From assembly GCF_015711015.1 (NCBI RefSeq), contig NZ_CP064653.1:1984001-2048000 (forward strand): a DNA stretch of 64,000 nt, in the 5' to 3' direction. Shown here in pieces: positions 9,637 through 18,589 of this stretch (its first letter is position 1; the number at the start of each line of letters is the position of its first letter). The position numbers and the translations under genes were made by a program. This DNA is from Methylomonas sp. LL1 (GTDB lineage: Bacteria > Pseudomonadota > Gammaproteobacteria > Methylococcales > Methylomonadaceae). The notes below the pieces were generated by a model. That model worked only from the letters and a program-made list of their open reading frames with translations, did no database searches and was not told where the DNA came from.

Positions 9637-12600
9637 ATGATGGTCACCTTCGTCAGTCAATGCCAGAAAAAAGCCCTGGCCCGCACCCGCCGCGTCCTCG
9701 ACGCCTTCGCCAACCGCATCGGCGACAACACCTGGCAGACCGTCATCACCGAAGAAGGCCTGATCGCCGTCAAAACCCTGCTGCGCAAAACCGCTACCAA
9801 GAATACGGCCGTGGCTTGCCATTGGATCAGGGCGCGGAGTCGGAGCGAGTTGGTTTGGATAGTCGGCAATCACAGACGTTTCAATGCCGAGAGCATCGTC
9901 CCGGTCAATAGCACCCAAAAGAGCGTGCTCAATAGTCATTGGGAAAACAATTGGACCTATCTGCCCGCCATCAAAGCCTTGGTGGCTATCGCTGCTTTGC
10001 TGCATGACTGGGGAAAAGCCACGGCCTTGTTTCAAAGCAAGCTAAAGGCCAGTAGCAATAAAGGCGATCCGCTCCGCCACGAATGGATTTCCTGCTTGCT
10101 GCTGAACGCCTTGGTTCGGCAGGCGGGAGACTGTGACGAGGCCTGGCTACGTCTGTTAAGCGAAGGCGCGTGGGACGAACAGGCCTTGAAAAAGACGACG
10201 GCTGAAAACAATAAAAATCCGTTGGAAGACTTGCCGCCGATGGCGCAACTGGTCGGCTGGTTGATTGTGTCGCATCACCGTTTGCCTGGACGGCACAAAC
10301 CAAACGACGAATCAGGGCAGAAACGGGAAAACCTATCGCGTATGCTCAAAAGCCTGAATGCGGACTGGGGTTACCAAAATCCGCAAGACGACGACCAGCG
10401 CCTGAAAGCCTGTTTCGAATTCCCCGAAGGTTTACTCTCTCAATCCGAACCCTGGCTGAAACAACTGAAAAAATGGTCGGCCAAATTGTTGCAGGCTCAG
10501 CCGCAAATCCAGCCCTTGCTGGAAAACGGCACTTACCGTTTATTGCTGCACCATGCCCGTTTGTGCCTGATGCTGGGCGACCATTATTATTCGTCCTGCC
10601 AAGCCGACGCCGATTGGAAATCGGCAATTGACTTATATGCCAATACCGACAGCCAGCAGAGGCTTAAGCAAAAACTGGACGAGCATTTGGTACGCGTCGG
10701 CGATCAGGCCTTGAAAATTAGTCAGACCTTGTCGCGCTTCACTAATGAAATGGATTTTGCTTACGACATCAAAAGCCTCAAGCAAAAAAGTCCGCCAGGG
10801 TTTGAGTGGCAGGATAAGGCGGTGGATGGCATCGCCCGCTTCAAATCGCAAAATCAAGCCTTGCAGGATCGGGGATATGGTTGGTTCGTGGTAAACATGG
10901 CCAGCACCGGTTGCGGCAAGACCATCGCCAACGCCAAAATCATGCGGGCGCTGTCGGACGACGGCGATAGTCTGCGTTACATCCTGGCGCTGGGTTTACG
11001 TACCTTAACCCTGCAAACCGGCAACGAATACCGCAACCGTCTTGGCTTGGGCAACGAGGACTTGGCGGTATTGATCGGTTCGGCGGCGATCAAGGAGTTG
11101 TACGACAAAGCCGCGCGCGAAAAAGACCAGCCGCCCGGCTACGAGAACATCGGTTCCGAATCCAGGGAACAGTTGTTATCGGAGGATTTGGACTACGGCA
11201 ACATGCCGAGCGCCGAATTTCTCGACGTGTTGTTTCCCAAACACCAGCCGAAACTGGCCGAAAAACACAAAGCCTTTCTCTACAAACCGGTGTTGGCCTG
11301 CACCATAGACCACATCATTGCCGCCACCGAAACCCGGCGCGGCGGCAAATACATTTTGCCTTGTCTGCGGCTGCTGTCGTCCGACTTGGTGATCGACGAA
11401 GTGGACGATTTCGACGGCGCAGATTTGATCGCCATCGGCCGGCTGATTCATTTGGCCGGCATGTTGGGCCGCAAAGTGATGATCTCTTCGGCCACGATAC
11501 CGCCCAATCTGGCCGAAGGCTTTTTCAACGTTTATCAGGCCGGTTGGCAATTGCATAGTCATTTCAAAAACGCCCATCCGCTGCTGGCGTGTGCCTGGAT
11601 CGACGAATTCAGTGTTCAAGTCGAACGTCTGGATAATGCCGATTCGGACAACCGTTGCCGGCAGTATCGACTCGCTCACCGGCAATTCGTCGGCAAGCGG
11701 GTTGCTCATTTGCAAAAGCAAATCGTCAAACGTAAGGCGACGATTATTCGTTGCGACGAACTGCCGACGCTTAAAAACGATCCGGCGGCGCAACGACAGC
11801 AGTTCTTCGACAAAATCAAGCAATCTGCCGAACAGCTGCACACCCATCATCACTCCATTGACGCCAAAACCGGTAAGCGGGTGTCTTTCGGCGTGGTGCG
11901 GATGGCGAACATACCGCCCTGCGTAGCCTTGACTCAATACCTGCTGCAAACCGAGTGGAGCGACGGCTTCGCGCCGAAAATCATGGCTTACCACAGCCGG
12001 CAAGTGCTGTTGTTGCGGCATGAACAGGAAAAGCATCTGGATGAAATTCTGCAACGCAAGGAAAAACTCGGCGAAGTGCCGACGGCATTCGAGGATACGA
12101 TAATTCGCCGGCATTTGGACTCAACCGAGGCTAGTGACGTGTTGTTTATCCTGGTGGCGACGCCGGTGGAAGAAGTCGGCCGCGATCATGATTTTGATTG
12201 GGCGATTATCGAACCTTCGTCCTTCCGTTCCATCATTCAATTGGCGGGCCGGGTGCTGCGCCATCGCCGCGTGACTGGCGACATCGAACACGCCAATATC
12301 GCGGTGATGCAATACAACCTGAAAGCGTTACGGCAAAGCAATGGGCCGGCATATTGCCGGCCGGGTTACGAAAATGCCAAAAGCTTGCGACTGACTACCC
12401 ACGACCTATGCGAATTGGTGGACGAAGCCGTTTTGACCGAGGTCGTCAACGCCATTCCGCGCATTCAACAGCCGGAAACCTTGCAACCCAAACAACGCCT
12501 TGCCGACCTGGAGCACGAAGCGTTACATAAAAGCCTGACCGACTATTCTCAAAAAGGCCCGCAAGCCATGCAAGCCTGGTTGAACGAAAACTGGTGGCTG

Positions 12601-12969
12601 ACCGCCGTGCCGCAACAGATCAACCGCTTCCGGGCCGGAAAACCGGAACTTTCGTTGTTTTTGGTCTGGCGGGACGGCAAACCAGTATTTTGCGAAAAGG
12701 ACGAACGCGGCGAGTTCATTGCCCGCCAAGATGTGCACAACATTGTCCTTGCGGAGACATTGCCGGCCGATGCTCGGGCCAAATTATGGTTGGCGAGAGA
12801 CTACCAAAGCGTGTTACGCCAACATGCCGAGGCCAATGCCGACGATGTCGGCGTGGAACAAAGCGTGCAATCAACGTCCGAGCGTTACGGCGAAATCATG
12901 CTTTGCCCCGACAGCGATAGGCCTTGGTTTTATTCGGACCAACTCGGTTTGTTTCAAGAAATGAATTAA
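9637..12969 (+). CDS. cas3: Cas2-Cas3 fusion: nuclease-helicase of type I-F CRISPR
   Basis: The 1110-residue fused Cas2-Cas3 of type I-F. The first about 90 residues (MMVTFVSQCQKKALARTRRV ... WIVGNHRRFN) are the Cas2-like domain that joins Cas1. An HD nuclease follows (LLHDWGKATALFQSKL, near residue 122). The helicase has Walker A MASTGCGKT near 425, the DEVD box near 586, motif III SSAT, and motif VI QLAGRVLRHR near 867. It degrades DNA marked by the Csy complex and takes part in adaptation. All key motifs look intact. A second ATG lies directly after the first. Confidence 0.96.
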   Translation: MMVTFVSQCQKKALARTRRVLDAFANRIGDNTWQTVITEEGLIAVKTLLRKTATKNTAVACHWIRARSRSELVWIVGNHRRFNAESIVPVNSTQKSVLNSHWENNWTYLPAIKALVAIAALLHDWGKATALFQSKLKASSNKGDPLRHEWISCLLLNALVRQAGDCDEAWLRLLSEGAWDEQALKKTTAENNKNPLEDLPPMAQLVGWLIVSHHRLPGRHKPNDESGQKRENLSRMLKSLNADWGYQNPQDDDQRLKACFEFPEGLLSQSEPWLKQLKKWSAKLLQAQPQIQPLLENGTYRLLLHHARLCLMLGDHYYSSCQADADWKSAIDLYANTDSQQRLKQKLDEHLVRVGDQALKISQTLSRFTNEMDFAYDIKSLKQKSPPGFEWQDKAVDGIARFKSQNQALQDRGYGWFVVNMASTGCGKTIANAKIMRALSDDGDSLRYILALGLRTLTLQTGNEYRNRLGLGNEDLAVLIGSAAIKELYDKAAREKDQPPGYENIGSESREQLLSEDLDYGNMPSAEFLDVLFPKHQPKLAEKHKAFLYKPVLACTIDHIIAATETRRGGKYILPCLRLLSSDLVIDEVDDFDGADLIAIGRLIHLAGMLGRKVMISSATIPPNLAEGFFNVYQAGWQLHSHFKNAHPLLACAWIDEFSVQVERLDNADSDNRCRQYRLAHRQFVGKRVAHLQKQIVKRKATIIRCDELPTLKNDPAAQRQQFFDKIKQSAEQLHTHHHSIDAKTGKRVSFGVVRMANIPPCVALTQYLLQTEWSDGFAPKIMAYHSRQVLLLRHEQEKHLDEILQRKEKLGEVPTAFEDTIIRRHLDSTEASDVLFILVATPVEEVGRDHDFDWAIIEPSSFRSIIQLAGRVLRHRRVTGDIEHANIAVMQYNLKALRQSNGPAYCRPGYENAKSLRLTTHDLCELVDEAVLTEVVNAIPRIQQPETLQPKQRLADLEHEALHKSLTDYSQKGPQAMQAWLNENWWLTAVPQQINRFRAGKPELSLFLVWRDGKPVFCEKDERGEFIARQDVHNIVLAETLPADARAKLWLARDYQSVLRQHAEANADDVGVEQSVQSTSERYGEIMLCPDSDRPWFYSDQLGLFQEMN

Positions 12970-12977
12970 CAGAAAAC

Positions 12978-13011
12978 GTAGGGTGGATAAGCAAAGCGCC
13001 ATCCACCCTAC
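12978..13011 (+). repeat. Palindromic repeat element, family 2, between cas3 and csy1
   Basis: A 34-base palindrome: GTAGGGTGGAT at 12978-12988 and its exact complement ATCCACCCTAC at 13001-13011 around AAGCAAAGCGCC. It resembles the widespread GTAGGGTG(G/C)ATAAGC...CATCCACC intergenic repeats and is a different family from the element at the cas1 end. It ends just before the csy1 ribosome site. Confidence 0.8.
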
Positions 13012-13036
13012 CAAAACCAATAGGAGGCTACCGTCA

Positions 13037-14290
13037 ATGAATGAATCGATCTCGACGTTTTTTGCCGACCGCAAAGCGGTTTGGCTAAAAACGAAATTGA
13101 AAGCCATGGAGGATGCGGACGCGCAAGCCGCCATCCAGCAAGAAGCCGACGACAAATTTTCCCTGCCGACTTGGCTACCGGATGCCGCCAGGCGAGCGGC
13201 CTGGCTGTCGATGGTCAGTCATCCCGGCAAATTCAGCCACCCCAGTGCCAAAACCAGTGCCATCATCGCCGACAGTCGCCAAGCCAACGATGGTTATCTG
13301 CGCACCGGCAATGTCGCTTACGAACTGGACGTGTCTGCAAAAACTGCGGCGGCGATGGACGTTTATAAGTTTTTGAGTTTGCCGCTGGACGACGGGCAAA
13401 CGGTGTTGCAACATCTTGAACAGGATAGCGCTCAGGCCAAGCAACTTTTGAACGTGCCGACCGCCAGTTACGACAGCCTGCGTTCCGGCTTCCTTGCCGT
13501 CAAGCAGAACGATGGTGTTAATAAAACCGACGGTCTGGTCAAGCAAGTGTATTTCCCGGTCGAAGCCGATTATCACTTGCTGTCCATTCTGACACCAGCC
13601 GGCTTGCTGACCCAAACCAAAAGCCGCATCGACGCGATGCGCTTTTCCGAAGCAACCAAACAAGCCAAGGACAGCCGCCGGAAAAACGAACACCATGCCG
13701 ACGGTTTCGACGATATGCTGGGTTTGACCGTTATCTTGTACGGCGGCACCAAACCGCAAAACATCAGCGTATTGAACAACCAGAATGCCGGCCGGGCGTA
13801 TTTGTTGAGCAGCGTGCCACCGATGTTCGAGTCGCGGCAGGCGCGCTTGCCGACTCGGCATTTCTTCAGAAACTCGCTGTCGGCCCGACGTTTTCAAGAC
13901 AGTTTCCAAACGCTGGACAGGCTAATGCACAGCGGCGTCAACAATGTTCATGTCCGCGAAGGCATACGCAATACCCTCAAATACCTGATCGACTCGGTAT
14001 TGCGGCAAGCCTTTGCGATTCGCGCCAGCGCTCACGGTTGGTCGCAAGCCGAACATTACCAAGGCTTGCCGCTTGCTCAAAGGATTTGGTTGGACGACGC
14101 AAATCTCGATCAACGCGAGCAAAACGAAGATTGGCTGGATGAAGTAGCCAGCGATTTCGCCCGTTGGATCATTAACACCTACGAATACCTATGCAAGGAC
14201 AGCCGTACCAAACTGGGCGACGACGAGTTCCGCGAGTTGGTCACGCTGGCGGAACAAGCCGTCGCCGCCGACAAGGAGTTTTTCAAATGA
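13037..14290 (+). CDS. csy1: Csy1 (Cas8f), large subunit of the I-F surveillance complex
   Basis: Large subunit of the Csy complex; with Csy2 it binds the 5' handle of the crRNA and reads the PAM. The 417-residue protein has typical Csy1 stretches: AAWLSMVSHPGKFSHP near the N-terminus, LRSGFLAVKQ, the LTVILYGGTKPQNISVLN motif, and LPTRHFFRNSL. The start at 13037 has a perfect AGGAGG 9 bases upstream. A longer frame from 12983 would translate the palindromic element and is less likely. Its stop overlaps the csy2 start (ATGA). Confidence 0.95.
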   Translation: MNESISTFFADRKAVWLKTKLKAMEDADAQAAIQQEADDKFSLPTWLPDAARRAAWLSMVSHPGKFSHPSAKTSAIIADSRQANDGYLRTGNVAYELDVSAKTAAAMDVYKFLSLPLDDGQTVLQHLEQDSAQAKQLLNVPTASYDSLRSGFLAVKQNDGVNKTDGLVKQVYFPVEADYHLLSILTPAGLLTQTKSRIDAMRFSEATKQAKDSRRKNEHHADGFDDMLGLTVILYGGTKPQNISVLNNQNAGRAYLLSSVPPMFESRQARLPTRHFFRNSLSARRFQDSFQTLDRLMHSGVNNVHVREGIRNTLKYLIDSVLRQAFAIRASAHGWSQAEHYQGLPLAQRIWLDDANLDQREQNEDWLDEVASDFARWIINTYEYLCKDSRTKLGDDEFRELVTLAEQAVAADKEFFK

Positions 14291-15192
14291 CCCGACGTTT
14301 TCTGTTAATTCCGCGTTTGCAAATCCACAACGCCAACGCGATGAGCAGCCCTTACACCATCGGCTTTCCGGCCATGACCGCTTGGCTGGGCGGCATCCAC
14401 GCCTTGCAACGCTATTTGCATCAACACGGTTTGACCGACGCCGAACTGATCAGCGTGGCGGTTAGCTGCCATCGCTTCGATTTGCAAACCTACAAAGGGC
14501 AAGGCGATTTCGTGCATTCCATCGTCGGCACCGCCAATCCTTTGGACAAGGACGGCAGCCGACCGGCCTTCGTCGAAGAAGCTCGTTGCCATTTGGAGGT
14601 ATCGCTGTTGGTCGAGTTGCAAGGCTACGATACCGACGAACAGGAACGCTTCGAAGCCCTGGTCAACCAACAACTGCGCCGGATGAAATGGGCCGGTGGT
14701 GACGTGTTGGGAGTTGCGGATGTAAAGACATATACCGTCGACGAAGACGACGAACAAAGCGTCAGGAAATTGCTCAACCGCCTGATGCTCGGTTACGTGC
14801 TGATCGAACGCCGCGAATTGCTGGTGCAAGCCATGCGCGACGAAGGCCAGGACGCGTTGGACGCCTTGCTGGGCTATTTGAAAGTAATGCACCGTAGCGG
14901 TCAGGACGTCGAAAACGGCAAAGTCACTTGGAGCAGTCAACGTAAGGCGCCGGGTTGGCTGGTGCCGATTGCGGTGGGTTTTCAGGGTATCTCCGAATTG
15001 GGCCAAGCCGCTAACCAGCGCGACAGCCAGACCCCGCACCGCTTCGCCGAAAGCGTGGTCACGCTGGGCGAATTCAAGATGCCGTACCGCATTAGCAACC
15101 TGGACGACGTGCTTTGGCAATGCCGCGTCGATACCGAACGAAATCTTTACCTTTGCCAAACCCTATCCACATCAGAACTCATTGGAGACTAA
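14287..15192 (+). CDS. csy2: Csy2 (Cas5f) of the I-F surveillance complex
   Basis: Cas5-like subunit that caps the 5' end of the crRNA with Csy1. The start (MTRRFLLIPRLQIHNANAMS) and GFPAMTAWLGGIHALQR are characteristic of Csy2, as is the C-terminal FAESVVTLGEFKMPYRI. The start at 14287 overlaps the csy1 stop by four bases and gives 301 residues. A longer upstream frame reads through csy1 and is rejected. csy3 begins 3 bases downstream. Confidence 0.94.
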   Translation: MTRRFLLIPRLQIHNANAMSSPYTIGFPAMTAWLGGIHALQRYLHQHGLTDAELISVAVSCHRFDLQTYKGQGDFVHSIVGTANPLDKDGSRPAFVEEARCHLEVSLLVELQGYDTDEQERFEALVNQQLRRMKWAGGDVLGVADVKTYTVDEDDEQSVRKLLNRLMLGYVLIERRELLVQAMRDEGQDALDALLGYLKVMHRSGQDVENGKVTWSSQRKAPGWLVPIAVGFQGISELGQAANQRDSQTPHRFAESVVTLGEFKMPYRISNLDDVLWQCRVDTERNLYLCQTLSTSELIGD

Positions 15193-15195
15193 GAC

Positions 15196-16218
15196 ATGGC
15201 AGTAAAAAACGACGCAACCGTACTGGCTTTCGAAAAAAAACTGGTGCCTTCCGATGGTTATCTATACGGCACCGTATGGGATGAGCGACATCAGAATGCC
15301 CCGTTGCCATTAAAAATCAACGCAAAGTCCGTGCGGGGCACGGTATCGCATCGAATGAAAAAAACTTCGGATCAAGACTTGCTGAAGTTAAACATGGATA
15401 TTGCTAATCCCAATCCCCAAACCGTCGATGCCTGTGCGCTAAGCGAACACCAGAACACTCTCAAACTCAGTTTCAGCTTGAAAGTGCTGGGCGGCGTGGA
15501 AAAACCGTCCGCCTGCAACGGACCGAACTTCAATGCGACCTATCCCGGCGTCGCCCGAGCTTACATCGAACAAGAAGGCTTTACCGAGCTTGCCAAACGT
15601 TACGCTATTAATATCGCCAATGGTCGATACTTTTGGCGCAACCGGGTTGGGGCGGAAAAAATCGAAGTCGCGGTCGATACCGGCGACGGCGACAAACTGG
15701 TGTTCGACGCCAAGCAGTTTTCACTGCGCGACTTCAGCGCCGACCATTCCGATCTGCAAAAACTGGCCGGCAAAATCGCCGATGCCTTGTGCGGGCGTTT
15801 GCCCTACTTGCTGATTAGTGTCGAAGCCTATGCCTTGGTCGGCAAGGCGCAGGAGGTTTATCCCAGCGAAGAATTGATTCTCGGCAACGGCAAGGGCGAC
15901 AAAAGCAAAATCCTGTACGCGGTCAACGGCGTCGCGGCGCTGCATTCGCAAAAGATCGGCAATGCCTTGCGCACCATCGACACCTGGTATCCGGGCCACG
16001 ACGATGCCGCCGTCGGCATCGGCCCGATTGCCATCGAACCCTACGGCGCGGTCACCAATCTGGGCAAAGCCTTTCGTACCCCGAAAGACAAAGCCGATTT
16101 TTACACCCTGTTCGACCGCTTCGCACTGGGTGAAAAACTAGCGGAAAAAACCCAGGAACATTACGTAATGGCGGTGTTGATACGCGGCGGCGTCTTCGGC
16201 CAAAGCGGCAAGGAATAA
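15196..16218 (+). CDS. csy3: Csy3 (Cas7f), crRNA backbone protein
   Basis: Cas7-family backbone subunit; several copies coat the spacer part of the crRNA. The 340-residue protein contains the family stretches VLAFEKKLVPSDGYLYGT, PSACNGPNFNATYPGVARAY, FTELAKRYAINIANGRYFWRN and the glycine-rich C-terminus YVMAVLIRGGVFGQSGKE. It is tightly packed between csy2 (3-base gap) and cas6f (3-base gap), consistent with one transcript. Confidence 0.95.
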   Translation: MAVKNDATVLAFEKKLVPSDGYLYGTVWDERHQNAPLPLKINAKSVRGTVSHRMKKTSDQDLLKLNMDIANPNPQTVDACALSEHQNTLKLSFSLKVLGGVEKPSACNGPNFNATYPGVARAYIEQEGFTELAKRYAINIANGRYFWRNRVGAEKIEVAVDTGDGDKLVFDAKQFSLRDFSADHSDLQKLAGKIADALCGRLPYLLISVEAYALVGKAQEVYPSEELILGNGKGDKSKILYAVNGVAALHSQKIGNALRTIDTWYPGHDDAAVGIGPIAIEPYGAVTNLGKAFRTPKDKADFYTLFDRFALGEKLAEKTQEHYVMAVLIRGGVFGQSGKE

Positions 16219-16221
16219 GCC

Positions 16222-16806
16222 ATGCGCTGCTATCAGGAAATCACCTTGCTGCCCAATCCCGAGGTCAATATCCATTTCCTCTGGTCCAAAGTCTTCCAGC
16301 AAATTCATCTAGGTTTAGTCGAAATGCAGGACGCGGAAAAACGGGTGCCGATTGGAGTGGGCTTTCCAGACTATAAGATCGGCGAAAAATATGGGGTGCT
16401 GGGCAGTAAATGCCGGCTGTTTGCTGCCGACGAAGCCACGCTGGTTCGATTCGATGCCGGAAAATGGTTGTCTCGCCTGAGCGACTACGTGCATTGCACC
16501 AGCATTCGCCCGGTGCCGGCGACGCTTGCAGGTCACGCTATTTACCGCCGCCTGCAACCCAAAACCAACAAGGAGCGTCTGGCGCGGCGCTATGCCAAGC
16601 GGCATCCGTTGAGTTATGACGAGGCCCTGCAACACTATAGCGGCATTGCACCGGCCAGCATTCCCACACCGTTTATCCGATTGACAAGTTTGAGCAGCGG
16701 GGAACAATTTTGTTTGTGGATCGATAAGATTTTGGTCACGGAAGCATCGAAAGCCGATTTCAGCAGTTATGGCCTAAGTCCCAAGGCCACAATTCCAGAA
16801 TTTTGA
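16222..16806 (+). CDS. cas6f: Cas6f (Csy4) crRNA-processing endoribonuclease
   Basis: Cuts the array transcript at the 3' base of each repeat hairpin and stays bound to the product. The 194-residue protein has the catalytic histidine at residue 29, the position known from Pseudomonas Csy4, and the conserved S-x-S-(S/T)-G segment (LTSLSSGEQF) that includes the active-site serine region. An arginine-rich helix (RLARRYAKRHPLSYDEALQHY in part) would bind the repeat stem CTGCC/GGCAG. It is the last cas gene, 131 bases before the first repeat. Confidence 0.95.
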   Translation: MRCYQEITLLPNPEVNIHFLWSKVFQQIHLGLVEMQDAEKRVPIGVGFPDYKIGEKYGVLGSKCRLFAADEATLVRFDAGKWLSRLSDYVHCTSIRPVPATLAGHAIYRRLQPKTNKERLARRYAKRHPLSYDEALQHYSGIAPASIPTPFIRLTSLSSGEQFCLWIDKILVTEASKADFSSYGLSPKATIPEF

Positions 16807-16937
16807 CCAAAATTTTTACGCTCTTTAAAAATTCAATAAAAATCATACAGTTGCATTAAGCGATTTTCGGGATGGGTAAATTGGCTTAAATCTTCCATAA
16901 ACCGCTATGTAACTGGCTTCCAAGTTTTTTAAAATCA
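16807..16937 (+). promoter_or_regulatory. CRISPR leader
   Basis: A 131-base A/T-rich stretch between cas6f and the first repeat, on the side where the repeats are perfect and opposite the degenerate final repeat, so it is the leader. It should hold the array promoter and integration signals. It contains an IHF-like sequence (16841-16853). Confidence 0.75.
16841..16853 (+). promoter_or_regulatory. Candidate IHF-binding site in the CRISPR leader
   Basis: AATCATACAGTTG fits the IHF consensus WATCAANNNNTTR with one mismatch, in an A/T-rich context about 85 bases upstream of the first repeat. IHF bends the leader during type I-F spacer integration in other species. The role here is inferred from the match and position. 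Confidence 0.45.
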
Positions 16938-18587
16938 GTCCGCTGCCGCACAGGCAGCTTAGAAATGTACGACCTCGAACAAGTTAGCAACGAAATCGTC
17001 CGCTGCCGCACAGGCAGCTTAGAAAATTGGAGTTTCGCGACGAGCTTATTCGTCTGGGTCCGCTGCCGCACAGGCAGCTTAGAAAGGCGGGACGACAAAT
17101 AATAGCGCGTCATTAGTGTCCGCTGCCGCACAGGCAGCTTAGAAAATTAATCCGCTGACATTGACGTTCATTTAGCAGTCCGCTGCCGCACAGGCAGCTT
17201 AGAAAAAGGCCAGTCGCGCTCTTTGGTCAGTACATCAGTCCGCTGCCGCACAGGCAGCTTAGAAACGTTTACTGTAAAACCAGCGGCATAAAATGGCTGT
17301 CCGCTGCCGCACAGGCAGCTTAGAAATGGATAAATCGTTATCCCAGTCGATTTCTAGTGTCCGCTGCCGCACAGGCAGCTTAGAAAAGCAATTCCGCGTA
17401 TTGCGCGGTCGTAACATTGTCCGCTGCCGCACAGGCAGCTTAGAAATTACAAATGACGCGCCGACCAAATCTGGCTCAGTCCGCTGCCGCACAGGCAGCT
17501 TAGAAATCGTAAAGCCTTGCTGTTGTCTTATGCATGCCGTCCGCTGCCGCACAGGCAGCTTAGAAATGTAACGTACCCTCTCGGGCCTTCAACGCATTGT
17601 CCGCTGCCGCACAGGCAGCTTAGAAAGGCCATTCGACCGGATTGGATGAACGGCCATGGTCCGCTGCCGCACAGGCAGCTTAGAAATCGTTTTCCAAAAA
17701 CCTTTTCAGCCCATTGAGGTCCGCTGCCGCACAGGCAGCTTAGAAAGTTATCCTGATTCGCTATCCATTGGCGCCGATGTCCGCTGCCGCACAGGCAGCT
17801 TAGAAAGTACACCCGAAGTTCTCCTGATTCGAACCGCTGTCCGCTGCCGCACAGGCAGCTTAGAAAGTTGTTTGCCATCGATACTCGCCCGGCAATGTGT
17901 CCGCTGCCGCACAGGCAGCTTAGAAAACGAGCAATGTATTTATAAGCGAACTCGGATAGTCCGCTGCCGCACAGGCAGCTTAGAAACAGGCCTTGGTCAC
18001 TGGTTGAAATCATTGAAGGTCCGCTGCCGCACAGGCAGCTTAGAAACCCTCGCCGTCGACGTTTTGCGTCATGCGGTCGTCCGCTGCCGCACAGGCAGCT
18101 TAGAAAAAGCACGATGCCCTGGCCGACGCCATCTACCAGTCCGCTGCCGCACAGGCAGCTTAGAAATTTGCCGTGTTCTTGAAAATGGACCCCAACGCGT
18201 CCGCTGCCGCACAGGCAGCTTAGAAAGCTTGCCTTGGCTTGTCAGAAACGCATCCATCCGTCCGCTGCCGCACAGGCAGCTTAGAAAAGTTTCACCCGCC
18301 AAAGTCGGATTACGTCAACGTCCGCTGCCGCACAGGCAGCTTAGAAAACCCCAGGATGTTGCGCGATGTCCGCTAAAACGTCCGCTGCCGCACAGGCAGC
18401 TTAGAAAAACAAATACAAAATTTTGATCCCGTCCTCCAAGTCCGCTGCCGCACAGGCAGCTTAGAAAGACCGACGAACCGGATTACGGCCACATCAGCGG
18501 TCCGCTGCCGCACAGGCAGCTTAGAAATCGCTGATGATCAATCAGCCCAGCAACCGCCAGTCCGCTGCCGCACAGGCAGCTTAGCAA
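16938..18587 (+). CRISPR. Type I-F CRISPR array, 28 repeats and 27 spacers
   Basis: The 28-base repeat is GTCCGCTGCCGCACAGGCAG followed by CTTAGAAA. It is repeated 28 times with 32-base spacers, except two of 33 bases (17266-17298 and 18227-18259). The stem CTGCC/GGCAG with loop GCACA and the CTTAGAAA 5' handle are classic I-F. All internal repeats read as identical; the last (18560-18587) ends CTTAGCAA and marks the leader-distal end. No two spacers look alike. Open frames across the array on both strands are artefacts of the stop-free repeat. Confidence 0.99.
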
Positions 18588-18589
18588 GT

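Noticed and set aside
12983..13036. Csy1 extension beginning in the palindromic repeat.
   Set aside because: A perfect AGGAGG sits between it and the ATG at 13037, which matches family starts.
14191..14286. N-terminal extension of Csy2 reading back into csy1.
   Set aside because: The extension is low-complexity Arg/Gly sequence out of frame with csy1, and the ATGA overlap start gives the family N-terminus.
18348..18379. GTCCGCT inside spacer 24, matching the first seven bases of the repeat.
   Set aside because: Only seven bases match and the spacer has normal length, so a partial repeat insertion is unnecessary; chance is adequate.
16886..18426. Several long open frames on both strands across the CRISPR array (proteins full of repeated RCRTGSLE, KLPVRQRT, FLSCLCGSG).
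   Set aside because: They arise because the 28-base repeat with about 60-base period contains no stop in some frames. The translation is simply the repeat and unrelated spacers.
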